Shown: positions 16,577 through 26,263, counted from the first letter of the stretch. The stretch is 64,000 bases of DNA from Myxococcus sp. RHSTA-1-4 (GCF_020037125.1 NZ_JAIQDG010000035.1:50574-114573); one strand, 5' to 3'. Numbers and translations: made by a program. The notes: generated by a model not told the origin, from the sequence alone.

Positions 16577-19500
16577 ATGCTGTGGACCCAGAAGGACCGG
16601 ATGGCCCCGGACCTGTACCGCGGGCGCCGGTTCGCCGTCTTCCGCGCCTCGGGCGAGGGCACAGGCCCCCCCCTGGTGGTGAAGACAGTCCAACCCGGGC
16701 CCCTGGCCGCCAGCAGCTCCGCCATGTTGTGCCACGAGTACGCCATCCTTCGCGCGCTGGACGCGCCGGACGTACCGGGCGTGGTGAAGCCCCTGGACCT
16801 CGGAGAGGTGGCGGGAATGCCGGCCCTCTTCCTCGAGGACGCCGGGCCCCACACCCTCAAGGAGTGGCTGCGGCGCAAGCCCCTGGGCGTGGACACCTTC
16901 CTCGTGCTGGCCCTCCAGCTCGCCGCCACCGTCGAGGCCCTCCACCGCCGCCACGTCATCCACCGGGACCTCAACCCCGCCAACATCATCGTCGCCGCGG
17001 ACTCCCAGCACCTCACGCTCGTCGACTTCGACAGCTCCACCCAGGTGGCCGGCCTCGCCCACGCCCCGGGCATCCCCGCCGAGTTCCAGGGCACGCTGCC
17101 CTACATCGCTCCCGAGCAGACCGGGCGGATGAACCGGCTCGTCGACCACCGCGCCGACCTCTATTCCCTGGGCGCCACCCTCTACGAGCTGCTCACCGGC
17201 GCCCCGCCCTTCGTCTCCACCGACCCCGCCGAGCTGGTGCACGCCCACCTGGCCCGGCCACCGGTGTCTCCCTCCAGCGTCCACCCCGCCGTCCCCGAGG
17301 CCCTCTCGGGCATCGTCCTCAAGCTGCTCGCCAAGATGCCCGAGGAGCGATACCAGAGCGCCGAGTCCCTGCGGCTGGACCTGCTCGAGGCCCAGCGCCG
17401 GTGGCGGGGGGCCGGGCGCGTCGGCCCCTTCGAGCTGGGGCGCCACGACATCGCCCAGGCACTCATCGTCCCGGAGACGCTGTATGGCCGCGAGCACGAG
17501 AGCGCGGCGTTATGGCGGGCCCTGGAGCGTGCCCGCTCGGGCGCCAGCGCGCGGGTGCTGGTGGAGGGCCCCGCGGGCATCGGCAAGTCCACCCTCGTCG
17601 AGCGGCTGCGCCGCAAGGTGGAGGACGAGGGCCAGGGCCGCTTCATCTCCGGCAAGTTCGACGAGCTGCATGGCAACCTCCCCTATGCCCCCCTCCTGGA
17701 GGCCTTCCGGCGGCTGCTGCGCACGCTGCTCGCCACGCCCGCCGGGCTGCCCGCCTGGAAGCGCTCACTGCGCGAGGCCCTGGGCACCAACGCCCGCGTC
17801 CTCACCGACGTCCTCCCCGAACTGGAGCAGCTCCTGGGCAGGCAGCCCCCCGTCCCCACCCTGGAGCCGCTGGAGTCCGAGAACCGCTTCCTCCTCACCT
17901 TCCAGGCCTTCGTCCAGGCCCTGGCCGAGGAGGCCCGGCCCCTCGTCCTCTTCCTGGATGATTTGCAGTGGGCGGACTCGGCTTCGCTGCGGCTGCTGCG
18001 GGGCCTGGCCATGGCGCCGGACCTGCACCACGTGCTGCTGGTATGCGCCTTCCGGGACGAGGAGCTGAAGCCCGGGCACCCGCTGGCCCGCGCCCTGGCC
18101 GACATCGCCGGGGCGGACGCCCTGGTGGAGCACCTCCACCTGGCCCCGCTGGACACCGAGGCCCTCACCGCCCTGTGCGCGGAGGCCCTGCGCAGCCCCC
18201 CGGAGCGGGTGCGGCCGCTGGCCACGCGGGTGTGGCAGAAGACGGCGGGCAACCCCTTCTTCGTCGGCCGCTTCCTTCGCCACCTGCACCAGGCCGGGCT
18301 GCTGACGTACGACGTCGAGCGCGGCGCGTGGGAGTGGGACCTCGCCGGCGTGGAGCGCTCGGGCGTCACCGAGAACGTGGTGGAGCTGATGGTGCTGGCC
18401 ATCCGCCGGCTGCCGGAGCGCACCCAGCGCGTGCTGAAGGTGGCCGCCTGCTTCCGCGACAGGGTGGACCTCTGGCTGCTGTCCGCGCTGGTGGACCAGC
18501 CCGCGGGCGAGACGGCCGGGGCCCTCTGGAGCGCCCTGCGCGAGGGGCTGCTCGTCCCCCAGGGAGAGGGGCCCCGCTTCACCCGCCCCCAGGACGTCGA
18601 CGCCCCGCTGGTGCAGGAGGCCTCGTACCGCTTCGTCCATGACAGGGTGCGCCAGGCCGCCTACTCGCTGCTCTCCAGGGACGAGCGCCAGGTCCTGCAC
18701 CTCCAGCTCGGCCGGCGGCTCGGAGAGGCGCTCTCCGAGAGCGAGCCCGACGAGCGCCTCTTCGAGGTGGTGGACCACCTCAACCTGGGGGCCGCCGGGG
18801 TGAAGGACGCGGCGGAGCGGCTGCGGCTGGCCGGGCTGAATGCCCGGGCAGGGCGGCGGGCCCGGGCGGCGGCGGCCTTCGGACCCGCGCTGGCCTACCT
18901 CACGCGAGGCCTGGAGCTCCTCCCCCAGGACGCCTGGCGCTCCCACCCCGAGCTGGCGCTGCGGCTGCACCGCGAGGCCGCCGAGTGCGCCTACGCCACC
19001 GGCCACCACGCGCGGGCCGAGGCCCTCATCCAGGAGGCGCTGGCCCACACCGCCTCGCGCTTCGAGCAGGCGGACCTGTACAACCTGCTGGTGCTCGCCT
19101 GCACCGCGCACCGCGCCTACTCCGAGGCCTTCCACTGGGGGCGCCAGGGGCTGCGGCTCTTCGGGTTGGAGCTGCCCGAGCACGACGTGCCCGAGGCCCT
19201 CTCCGCCGAGCTCGCCGAGGTGGAGAGGAACCGGCGGGGCCGCTCGCTGGAGGAGCTGCTCGCGGCGGCGCCGATGCACGAGTCCGAGCAGCTCGCGTGC
19301 GTGCGGCTGCTGGCCAGCCTCGGCTCACCGGCCTTCTTCTCCAACCCGGCCCTCTTCTCCTTCATCCGCGTGCGGACGCTCAACCTCACGCTCCAGCACG
19401 GCAACACGCCGGACGCCTCGCTGGCGTACGTCTCCTACGGGATGATTCTGGCGGAGCGCACGGGGGACTACGCCACCGGACATGCCTTCGGGCGGCTGGG

Positions 19501-22303
19501 GGTGGAGCTGGCGCGGCGCTGCGGGGACCCGCGGCTGGAGTGCAGGGCCCTCACCCTCTTCGCCGTCTATGTCAACCACTGGCGCGAGCCCCTGCGCGCC
19601 AGCGTGCCCCTGCTGCGCCGCGCCTTCGCCGCCGGGCTGGAGACGGGGGAGTTCCAGTTCGCCGCCTACTCCGGCGCGGGCGGCGTGGTGGCCACCCTCT
19701 TCCACATGGGCGCCGAGCTGTCTCGCGTCCTGGAGGAGGCCCGCTCCGCCCTCCTCTTCACGCGCAAGGCCGGGCAGTGGTCCATGGCGGACCTCATCTC
19801 CGTGTACCGCCAGGCCAGCCGCTGCCTCCAGGGCCAGACGCGCGAGCGGGCCCGCTACGACGACGAGGACTTCGACGAGCGCCAGTTCCTCGACTCCATC
19901 CAGGACTTCCCCTTCAACCGCTGCCACTACGCGGTGCTGCGCCTCCAGACGTCCTACCTGCTGGGCGACCTGGCCGACGCGCGGCGCATGTCCGAGGCGG
20001 CCGCGGGGCAGCTCCTGTTCATCCGCGGCTTCTTCGCCGTGGCGGCCCACACCTTCTACAGCGCGCTGACGCTGGCGGCGCTCTGTGACGGGGCCTCCCC
20101 GGAGGAGAGGGCCGGGCTGCTGGAGCGGCTCTCCGTCCACCAGCAGCAGCTGGGCCGGTGGGCGGAGAGCTGCCCGGAGAACTTCCGCCACAAGCACCAG
20201 CTCGTCCGCGCCGAGGTGGCCCGCCTCCAGGGCCAGCACCTGGAGGCGCTGGAGCTCTACGAGAAGGCCGCCGAGGGCGCCCGCCAGCAGGAGTTCTGCC
20301 AGGACGAGGCGCTGGCCAACGAGCTGGCCGGCCGCCACCACCGCGCGCTCGGCCGCCAGCGCTTCGCCACCCTGTGCCTGCGGGCCGCGCTGGAGGGCTT
20401 CGCCCGCTGGGGCGCGACGGCCAAGGTGCAGGCGCTGGAGGAGGAGTTCCCGGACCTCGCCCCCTCCGAGGCGCTGGCGTCTCCCCTCGTCCCGGCGCGC
20501 GGGGAGGAGCGGAGGTCGGCCCTGGATTTGCTGGGCCTGCTCAAGGCCGCGGAGATGCTCTCCAGCGAGGTGTTCCTCGGCCGGCTGCTGGAGAAGCTGA
20601 TGGGGGTGTGCATCGAGGTAGGGGGCGCCCAGCGCGGCGCGCTCGTGCAGGAGGAGGAGGGCGCGCTGGTGGTGCGGGCGGTGGGCGCGGTGGGCGAGCC
20701 GGTGTCGCTGGAGCGCACGCCGATGGAGTCCTCGGGGCTGGTGCCCGCCACCGTCATCGCGCACGCCCACCGCACGGGGGAGGCCATCGTGCTGGCGGAC
20801 GCGGCCCACCAGGGGCGCTTCTCCTCGGACGCATACGTGGCCGAGCACGGGCTGCGCTCGGCCCTGGCGGTGCCCATCCGCCGGGGGGCGCAGCCGCGGG
20901 GGGTGCTGTACCTGGAGAACAACCTGGCCACCCGCGCCTTCACGCCCGAGCGGGTGAGGGTGCTGCAGCTGCTGTCCTCGCAGATGGCCATCGCGCTGGA
21001 GAACAGCCGCCTCTTCGAGGAGCTGAAGGTGGAGGTGGAGGAGCGCCGGCGGGCGGAGGAGACGGTGCGCTTCCTCTCCGAGTCGAGCCTGGTGCTGGCC
21101 GAGTCGCTGGACTACCCGACGACGCTGGAGCGGGTGGCGCGGCTGGCGGTGCCCTTCCTCGCCGACACGTGCATGGTGGACGTGGTGGAGCCGGAGGGGA
21201 GGATTCGCCGGGTGGCGGTAGCCCACGTGGAGCCGGAGAAGGAGGGCCTGCTGCGCGAGCTGCGGGAGAAGTACCCCCCGGACTGGGACTCGCCGCAGCC
21301 GGCGGCCCTGGCGCTGCGCTCCGGGCGGCCGTACCTCCTGTCCAAGGTGGCCGAGGCGGAAATCCTGGCGACGTGCCGGGACGCGCGGCACGTGGAGCTC
21401 ATTCGCGGGCTGGGCCTGCGCACGGGCATGGCGGTGCCGCTGGTGGCGCGGGGGAAGACGGTGGGGGCCATCACCTTCGGCCTGTCGGCGCCTGGACGCG
21501 AGTACGGGGAGGCGGACCTCGAGCTGGCGCAGGAGCTGGCGCGCCGGGCGGCGCTCTTCATCGACAACGCGCGGCTGTACGGCGAGTCCCAGGAGGCCAT
21601 CCGGCTGCGCGAGGAGTTCCTCACGGTGGCGGCGCACGAGCTCTACACGCCGCTCACCTCGCTGAAGCTGGCGGTGCAGGGCCTGCGCCGGCGCGCGGGC
21701 CCCTCGCTGCCCGAGTCGCTGGCCTCGCCGGTGCAGAGCGCCGAGCGGCAGATGCAGCGGCTCACCCGGCTCGTCGGCGAGTTGCTGGACGTCTCGCGCA
21801 TCCAGTCCGGACGGCTGCACCTGAATCTGGAGGAGGTGGACCTGGCGGCGCTGGTGCGAGAGGGGGCGGAGCGCTTCCAGGAGGGGCTGGAGCAGGCGGG
21901 CTGTCCGCTGCGGCTGCGGGCCGAGGGGCCGGTGGTGGGCCGGTGGGACCGCACGCGGCTGGAGCAGGTGGTGACGAACCTGCTGTCCAACGCGCTCAAG
22001 TTCGGCGCGGGCAAGCCCATCGAGGTGACGGTGGAGGAGCGGGAGGGCAGGGCGCGGCTGGTGGTGAGGGACTACGGCATCGGAATCTCAGCCGAGCGGC
22101 TGCCCCACATCTTCGGGCGCTTCGAGAGGGCCGTCTCGGCGCGCGAGTACGGGGGCCTGGGGCTGGGCCTCTACATCGTGCGGGAAATCCTCTCCGCGCT
22201 GGGAGGCTCGGTGCGGGTGGAGAGCACGCCGGGCAGCGGCACCACCTTCACGGTGGAGCTGCCGTGCGCCGGGCCGCCGGATGAGGCGCCCGTCAGGAAG
22301 TGA
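16577..22303 (+). CDS. Hybrid Ser/Thr-kinase-like / AAA ATPase / GAF / histidine kinase sensor
   Basis: The ATG at 16577 has AGGAGG seven bases upstream and gives 1908 residues. Domains in order are a protein-kinase domain (HRDLNPAN at residue 129), an AAA ATPase with P-loop GPAGIGKST near 330, a long TPR-like helical region, two GAF domains (about 1325-1480 and 1530-1660), and a HisKA/HATPase unit. Phospho-acceptor His is near 1686, with N box LLSNALKFG, G1 DYGIGIS and G2 GLGLGLY. The kinase Mg-binding motif reads DFD instead of DFG, and the H box reads HELYTPLT instead of HELRTPLT. The enzyme likely senses signals in the cytosol. No response regulator is adjacent. Confidence 0.88.
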   Translation: MLWTQKDRMAPDLYRGRRFAVFRASGEGTGPPLVVKTVQPGPLAASSSAMLCHEYAILRALDAPDVPGVVKPLDLGEVAGMPALFLEDAGPHTLKEWLRRKPLGVDTFLVLALQLAATVEALHRRHVIHRDLNPANIIVAADSQHLTLVDFDSSTQVAGLAHAPGIPAEFQGTLPYIAPEQTGRMNRLVDHRADLYSLGATLYELLTGAPPFVSTDPAELVHAHLARPPVSPSSVHPAVPEALSGIVLKLLAKMPEERYQSAESLRLDLLEAQRRWRGAGRVGPFELGRHDIAQALIVPETLYGREHESAALWRALERARSGASARVLVEGPAGIGKSTLVERLRRKVEDEGQGRFISGKFDELHGNLPYAPLLEAFRRLLRTLLATPAGLPAWKRSLREALGTNARVLTDVLPELEQLLGRQPPVPTLEPLESENRFLLTFQAFVQALAEEARPLVLFLDDLQWADSASLRLLRGLAMAPDLHHVLLVCAFRDEELKPGHPLARALADIAGADALVEHLHLAPLDTEALTALCAEALRSPPERVRPLATRVWQKTAGNPFFVGRFLRHLHQAGLLTYDVERGAWEWDLAGVERSGVTENVVELMVLAIRRLPERTQRVLKVAACFRDRVDLWLLSALVDQPAGETAGALWSALREGLLVPQGEGPRFTRPQDVDAPLVQEASYRFVHDRVRQAAYSLLSRDERQVLHLQLGRRLGEALSESEPDERLFEVVDHLNLGAAGVKDAAERLRLAGLNARAGRRARAAAAFGPALAYLTRGLELLPQDAWRSHPELALRLHREAAECAYATGHHARAEALIQEALAHTASRFEQADLYNLLVLACTAHRAYSEAFHWGRQGLRLFGLELPEHDVPEALSAELAEVERNRRGRSLEELLAAAPMHESEQLACVRLLASLGSPAFFSNPALFSFIRVRTLNLTLQHGNTPDASLAYVSYGMILAERTGDYATGHAFGRLGVELARRCGDPRLECRALTLFAVYVNHWREPLRASVPLLRRAFAAGLETGEFQFAAYSGAGGVVATLFHMGAELSRVLEEARSALLFTRKAGQWSMADLISVYRQASRCLQGQTRERARYDDEDFDERQFLDSIQDFPFNRCHYAVLRLQTSYLLGDLADARRMSEAAAGQLLFIRGFFAVAAHTFYSALTLAALCDGASPEERAGLLERLSVHQQQLGRWAESCPENFRHKHQLVRAEVARLQGQHLEALELYEKAAEGARQQEFCQDEALANELAGRHHRALGRQRFATLCLRAALEGFARWGATAKVQALEEEFPDLAPSEALASPLVPARGEERRSALDLLGLLKAAEMLSSEVFLGRLLEKLMGVCIEVGGAQRGALVQEEEGALVVRAVGAVGEPVSLERTPMESSGLVPATVIAHAHRTGEAIVLADAAHQGRFSSDAYVAEHGLRSALAVPIRRGAQPRGVLYLENNLATRAFTPERVRVLQLLSSQMAIALENSRLFEELKVEVEERRRAEETVRFLSESSLVLAESLDYPTTLERVARLAVPFLADTCMVDVVEPEGRIRRVAVAHVEPEKEGLLRELREKYPPDWDSPQPAALALRSGRPYLLSKVAEAEILATCRDARHVELIRGLGLRTGMAVPLVARGKTVGAITFGLSAPGREYGEADLELAQELARRAALFIDNARLYGESQEAIRLREEFLTVAAHELYTPLTSLKLAVQGLRRRAGPSLPESLASPVQSAERQMQRLTRLVGELLDVSRIQSGRLHLNLEEVDLAALVREGAERFQEGLEQAGCPLRLRAEGPVVGRWDRTRLEQVVTNLLSNALKFGAGKPIEVTVEEREGRARLVVRDYGIGISAERLPHIFGRFERAVSAREYGGLGLGLYIVREILSALGGSVRVESTPGSGTTFTVELPCAGPPDEAPVRK

Positions 22304-22400
22304 GGGGCTTCATGCGGCCGGCCCTGACGAGCAGCCCGCCCACGCGCCGCGCCACAGGCTCCAGGTGGGCCACCGTGAAGCGCTCGGGAGTGTGAGCAGC
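22293..22400 (-). pseudogene. Possible peptidase (M20/M28-like) C-terminal remnant
   Basis: Between the kinase stop and the ABC ATPase stop, the minus strand reads AAHTPERFTVAHLEPVARRV and ends in a TGA inside the kinase 3' end. The HTPERFT-type segment resembles the last helix of M20/M28 metallopeptidases. No upstream body exists, because the ABC gene begins immediately. It is best seen as a scar of a deleted gene; the assignment is weak. Confidence 0.3.
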
Positions 22401-22401
22401 G

Positions 22402-23109
22402 TCAGGCCGGGGAGGGCGCGGGCACCCGCGGGGCGGTGCGCAGCACCCCGTCCTCCATCTCATGGACGGTGTCGAAGGCGTCGAGCGTGCGGTGGTCGTG
22501 CGTCACCACGACGACGGCGGTGCCGCGCTCGTGGGCCACGCGGCGGAAGAGCTGCATGACGTCGCGGCTGCGGTGGCTGTCCAGCGCGGCCGTGGGCTCG
22601 TCGGCGAGCACCAGGGGCGGGTTCATGGCGAGCGCGCGGGCGATGGCCACCCGCTGCTGCTGGCCTCCGGAGAGCTCATCCGGCAGGTGCGCCGTCCGCT
22701 CCCCCAGGCCGAGGTAGTCGAGCAGCTCTCGCGCCCGGGCCTGGGCCTCGCGGCCCCGCAGCCCGTTGATTTCCAGGGCCAGCAGGACGTTCTCCAGGGC
22801 GGTGAGGAAGGGGATGAGGTTGGCCTTCTGGAAGACGAAGCCGATGCGCTCACGCCGCAGCCGGGCCGCGTCGCGGGTGATGCGCCCGTCGGCCACCACC
22901 TGCTCCCCGCCCAGGGAGAGCTGCCCCCGGTCCGGGGTCAGGAGCAGCCCCAGGGTGGTCAGCAGCGTGGACTTGCCCGAGCCGCTCGGGCCCAGCAGCG
23001 CGGCGACCTCTCCGCCGCGCACTCGCAGGGAGACGTCCCGCAGCGCGGTGACCTCCGTCTCCCCCTTGCCGTACGTCTTCCACAGCCCGGTGGCTTCGAT
23101 GGCGTGCAT
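22402..23109 (-). CDS. ABC transporter ATP-binding protein (MacB/LolD type)
   Basis: This 235-residue ATPase has Walker A GPSGSGKST near residue 40, the Q-loop in FVFQKANLIPF, signature LSGGQQQRVAIARAL, Walker B LVLADEPTA and the switch His in VTHDH. Its similarity class is the FtsX-permease-linked MacB/LolD branch, which drives mechanical transport of lipoproteins, peptides or drugs rather than pore-type transport. It is the last gene of a four-gene leftward operon, three bases behind the permease gene. Confidence 0.88.
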   Translation of the reverse strand: MHAIEATGLWKTYGKGETEVTALRDVSLRVRGGEVAALLGPSGSGKSTLLTTLGLLLTPDRGQLSLGGEQVVADGRITRDAARLRRERIGFVFQKANLIPFLTALENVLLALEINGLRGREAQARARELLDYLGLGERTAHLPDELSGGQQQRVAIARALAMNPPLVLADEPTAALDSHRSRDVMQLFRRVAHERGTAVVVVTHDHRTLDAFDTVHEMEDGVLRTAPRVPAPSPA

Positions 23110-23112
23110 GGG

Positions 23113-24246
23113 CTACCCCGCGAGGATGGTGGTGGGAGGGATGCGCAGCGCGCGGCGGATGGCCGCCAGGCTCGCCAGCAGGGCGATGGCGACCGAGAGC
23201 GCGAACACTCCGAGCAGTTCCTCGGGGCCCACCACCACCTTGCGCGGGAAGTGGGGGAAGGCGAAGCGCGACACCCCGAGCGCCACCCCGTAGGCCAGCA
23301 GCGACAGCAGCAGCGCCTGCTGGAGAATCATCCCCACGACGAGGCCCAGCCGCGCCCCCATCAGCTTCAGCAGCGCAATCTCGCGCGTCTTCGCCACCGT
23401 CATGTTGAAGATGACGAGCGACACCACGATGCCCGAGACGAGCGCGAGCAGCGCCCGGAAGAGACCAATCTGCCGGCGCGCCTTGTCCACCACGCCATCG
23501 AGCAGGAAGGACTTCTGCTCCCCCGTGGTATGGACGGTGACGTCGCCCCAGCGCGCCAGGCGGGCGCGCACCTCCTCGACGGAGGCGCCAGGGGCCACGC
23601 CCACGAGCACCGCGGACACGCCGGGGTCCATGGGAGGTGCGCCCGCCACGCGGGCCAGGCGGCGGGCCTCGGGCGCCAGGTGGTTCTGGATGCGCTCCAG
23701 GTCGCTCTGGCTCACGAAGGCGAGCGCGTCCCCGCCGGAGGACACGAGGCCCTGGGTGAGGCCCACGATGCGGTAGGTGTCATCTCCCAGATGCAGCGCC
23801 TCGCCGAGGGCGAGCCCGAGCGTGCGGTCCACCATCAACTCCCGGTGGGCCGTGCCCAGCACCCGCCCGGAGACCAGGGGCAGCGAAGCCCCCCGGTCCT
23901 CCGGCCAGGACAGCCCCACGAGCGTCAGGCGCAGCACGCGCCCCCGGTGGACGGGCTGGAGGGTGAGCGTCGAGAAGGCGCGCGCCCAGCGCACCCCCGG
24001 CACCGCCCGCGCCCGCGTCGCCAGCACCTCGGGCACGTACGAGCGCTCGGCGAAGGGGCCCCGGGTGTCGCGCTGCACCACCCACAGGTCCGCGCCCAGC
24101 TTCTCCACGAGCACCACCGCCTCCTCGACCATGCCCCGGTAGATGCCGCCCATGGCCAGCACGATGGCGAAGAGCAGCCCGAGCCCCACGCCGGTGGCGA
24201 CGAAGCGCGGCCACTGGTGGCGCACGTCCTTCATGGCCAGGTTCAT
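23113..24246 (-). CDS. FtsX/MacB-type ABC transporter permease
   Basis: The 377-residue protein has one N-terminal membrane segment (about residues 17-37), a large periplasmic domain (about 45-255), and three C-terminal segments beginning at LVSGIVVSLVIFNMTVAKTR. Together these are the FtsX fold. The cytoplasmic loop EIALLKLMGA is the coupling helix that docks to the ATPase. The start overlaps the stop of the membrane-fusion gene by four bases. It forms an inner-membrane complex with the ATPase encoded next. Confidence 0.85.
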   Translation of the reverse strand: MNLAMKDVRHQWPRFVATGVGLGLLFAIVLAMGGIYRGMVEEAVVLVEKLGADLWVVQRDTRGPFAERSYVPEVLATRARAVPGVRWARAFSTLTLQPVHRGRVLRLTLVGLSWPEDRGASLPLVSGRVLGTAHRELMVDRTLGLALGEALHLGDDTYRIVGLTQGLVSSGGDALAFVSQSDLERIQNHLAPEARRLARVAGAPPMDPGVSAVLVGVAPGASVEEVRARLARWGDVTVHTTGEQKSFLLDGVVDKARRQIGLFRALLALVSGIVVSLVIFNMTVAKTREIALLKLMGARLGLVVGMILQQALLLSLLAYGVALGVSRFAFPHFPRKVVVGPEELLGVFALSVAIALLASLAAIRRALRIPPTTILAG

Positions 24247-25403
24247 GGCGTCAGCCCCGCCACGCGGCGCCCCTCGGGCAGCCCGGCGCCACCGGGGGCC
24301 GGGACGAGCACCGCGTCACCCCGCTGGAGCCCGGAGAGCACCTCCACCCACTCATTGCCGGAGAGCCCGAAGCGCACGTCGGCCCGCGTCACCCGCTCCC
24401 CCTTCGCGACGAAGCACTGGCCGGCCGCCACGTCACAGGCGCCCTGCGGGACGCGCGGGGCGGCGGGGCGCGCCTCCAGCATGACGAAGGCGTCCGCGCG
24501 CTGCCCGAAGACGAGACGCGCGGGGCGCTCGAGCAGCGCCACGTCCACGAGCACCTCGTACGTCTGCCGGTCCGCCTCCACCGCGATGCGGTCCACGCGC
24601 GCCCGGTACGAGCGCGAGGGGTCCCCGCGCAGCACGACGCGCCCCTCCTGCCCCTCGTGCAGCAGGTGGAGGACCGTCTCGTCCATCCACACCCGCGCCC
24701 ACACCTTGCGCGTCGAGGCGATGACGAGCACCACGTTGCCGGGCCCGACGACGTCTCCCGGCTCGTGCAGGCGCTTCACCACCACGCCCTCCAGCGGGCT
24801 GCGCAGCACCGTCTCCTCGCCGCGGCGCGCCTGGAGACGCACCGTCTCCTGCGCCACCCCCACGTTCCTGGCTCCCTGGCGCTGGGCGGCCAGCGCCGCG
24901 TCGAGCTCGGCCCGGGCCCGGGCAGCACGCTCGTTCCGTGCGTCGCGCTCGGCGTCCGGTACCACCCCCGAGGCGTGGAGGGCCTCGCTCCTGCGCTGGT
25001 CGGCCAGCGCCGCTTCCAGGGCGGCGCGGGCGCGCTGCACCTCGGCCTCGCTCTTCTCCACCCCTGAGTTGGCGAACTCCACCCCCCGCTGCGCCAGCGA
25101 GATGTGCCGCTCCTGCTCGCTCGCGTCGAGCGTGGCGAGCACGTCCCCGGGGCGCACCGTGTCGCCCTCGTTCACCCGGATGCCGGTGATGCGCCCGGAG
25201 AGGGTGAAGGCGGTGCTGACCTGGGCCTCGCTCTCGAGGGTGCCGGTGCCCACCGCCTCGCGCGCCACGGGCCCCACGTCGACCCGGACGACCTGCGCGG
25301 CCACCGGCCGCATCCGAAGCAGGAAGAAGGCGCCGCCCAGCACGGCGGCCACCAGCAGCAGCGGCCACGCGCGCGCGAGCCGCCGCGGAAGAGATGGACT
25401 CAT
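24243..25403 (-). CDS. HlyD/MacA-like membrane-fusion (periplasmic adaptor) protein
   Basis: The 386 residues include one N-terminal membrane anchor (about 13-30), a split lipoyl domain (GRITGIRVNEGDTVRPGDVL and SPLEGVVVKRLHEPGDVV), a coiled-coil hairpin between them (about 100-190) and a beta-barrel domain. This is the adaptor that links an inner-membrane pump to an outer-membrane channel. No TolC-like gene is nearby, so the channel must be encoded elsewhere. Both ends overlap neighbouring genes by four bases, giving a tightly coupled operon. Confidence 0.85.
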   Translation of the reverse strand: MSPSLPRRLARAWPLLLVAAVLGGAFFLLRMRPVAAQVVRVDVGPVAREAVGTGTLESEAQVSTAFTLSGRITGIRVNEGDTVRPGDVLATLDASEQERHISLAQRGVEFANSGVEKSEAEVQRARAALEAALADQRRSEALHASGVVPDAERDARNERAARARAELDAALAAQRQGARNVGVAQETVRLQARRGEETVLRSPLEGVVVKRLHEPGDVVGPGNVVLVIASTRKVWARVWMDETVLHLLHEGQEGRVVLRGDPSRSYRARVDRIAVEADRQTYEVLVDVALLERPARLVFGQRADAFVMLEARPAAPRVPQGACDVAAGQCFVAKGERVTRADVRFGLSGNEWVEVLSGLQRGDAVLVPAPGGAGLPEGRRVAGLTP

Positions 25404-25999
25404 GACCTGGAATCTCCCGGGACGCTCAGGAGCGTCTTGAGGGTGGCCCAGCTTCGTGCCGGGATGGAGAGGTTCTGAAGGACGGTCCCCGCCTGGGCAT
25501 GCACGAGCATCTGCACGGTGCCCACGATGATGGGGACGAGGTCGGCGGCGCGGAGGTCGGTGCGGATGAGGCCCTGCTCCTGACCGGCCAGCAGGGTGCG
25601 CTGGATGGCCATCATCGTCTTGCGCACCGACTCCTGGATGCGCTCCCGGCCACCCGGCGGTAGGGCCAGGGCGAGCTGCTCCGAGAGCAGCAGCCGCGCC
25701 ACCCCGAAGTGGCCGGAGATGGTGCGCGAGCGGGACTCCACGAAGCGCTCCAGCCAGACGAGCGGCTCGAGGGAGGGCTCGGGGAGCGACGCATCGAGCA
25801 ACTCCGCGGCCCGGACCGCCACCGCCTCCATGATGGCGTCCGTCGAGGGGTAGTGCCGGTAGAGCGCCCCGCCGGTGAGCCCCAGTTCCCGGGCCAGCGT
25901 CGCCACGGTGAGCGCGGTGATGCCGCGCGTCGCGATGATGCGCAGCGCCGCGTCCGCGATTTCACGCCTGCGCTCCTCATGGCTGCGACGGACCGTCAT
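25400..25999 (-). CDS. TetR/AcrR-family repressor of the efflux operon
   Basis: I use the ATG at 25999; a TTG at 26014 would add five residues. The 199-residue product has the TetR helix-turn-helix at residues about 10-55 (ITALTVATLARELGLTGGALYRHYP) and a helical ligand-binding domain after it. It is the first gene of the TetR-MFP-permease-ATPase operon and overlaps the adaptor start by four bases. By analogy with other TetR-headed efflux operons it should repress its own operon until a toxic compound binds. An AT-rich palindrome immediately upstream is a likely operator. Confidence 0.85.
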   Translation of the reverse strand: MTVRRSHEERRREIADAALRIIATRGITALTVATLARELGLTGGALYRHYPSTDAIMEAVAVRAAELLDASLPEPSLEPLVWLERFVESRSRTISGHFGVARLLLSEQLALALPPGGRERIQESVRKTMMAIQRTLLAGQEQGLIRTDLRAADLVPIIVGTVQMLVHAQAGTVLQNLSIPARSWATLKTLLSVPGDSRS

Positions 26000-26008
26000 G
26001 GAGGTCAG

Positions 26009-26037
26009 ATGCAAATAAACATTTACTTACTTGTCAA
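26009..26037 (-). promoter_or_regulatory. Promoter and probable TetR operator of the efflux operon
   Basis: On the minus strand a perfect TTGACA (26037-26032) is followed 17 bases later by TTGCAT as a weak -10. Between them lies an AT-rich, partly palindromic tract (AAGTAAATGTTTATTT), strikingly unlike the GC-rich surroundings. Its position over the promoter is that expected of an autoregulatory TetR operator. With no clear ribosome site before 25999, the message may be leaderless or nearly so. Confidence 0.6.
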
Positions 26038-26153
26038 GGCTGCCGCTTCCCGCGACCCGCCAGGCGAGTCGAGGCCGTCCGCCACCTCTGTGTACGGGGA
26101 CCCATGCGGGCGAACGGCTCCGAACCCGTCCGGACGCTTTGGGCAAAAGAAAA

Positions 26154-26187
26154 GCCCCGGAATCACTTGGAAAAGTGACTCCGGGGC
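26154..26187 (-). terminator. Intrinsic terminator of the tRNA gene
   Basis: Fifteen-base arms with one mismatch (26154-26168 and 26173-26187) flank a four-base loop, directly after the tRNA 3' end on the minus strand. Downstream the transcript reads TTTTCTTTT. This is a textbook rho-independent terminator for the tRNA. Confidence 0.88.
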
Positions 26188-26189
26188 AG

Positions 26190-26263
26190 TGGCCAGGGTC
26201 GGACTTGAACCGACTACCTGCGGATTATGAGACCGCCGCTCTAACCAGGTGAGCTACCTGGCC
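26190..26263 (-). tRNA. tRNA with CAT anticodon (elongator Met, or Ile2)
   Basis: The minus strand folds into a full cloverleaf: acceptor GGCCAGG pairs with CCTGGCC, the D arm carries GGTTAGAGC, the anticodon loop is CTCATAA and the T arm contains GGTTCAAGTCC. The discriminator base is A and no CCA is encoded. CAT anticodons belong to elongator Met tRNA or to Ile2 (lysidine-modified); the C4-G69 pair hints at Ile2 and A5-U68 at Met, so identity is unresolved. The recombinase gene lies beside its 5' end, marking this tRNA as the probable integration landmark. Confidence 0.92.
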
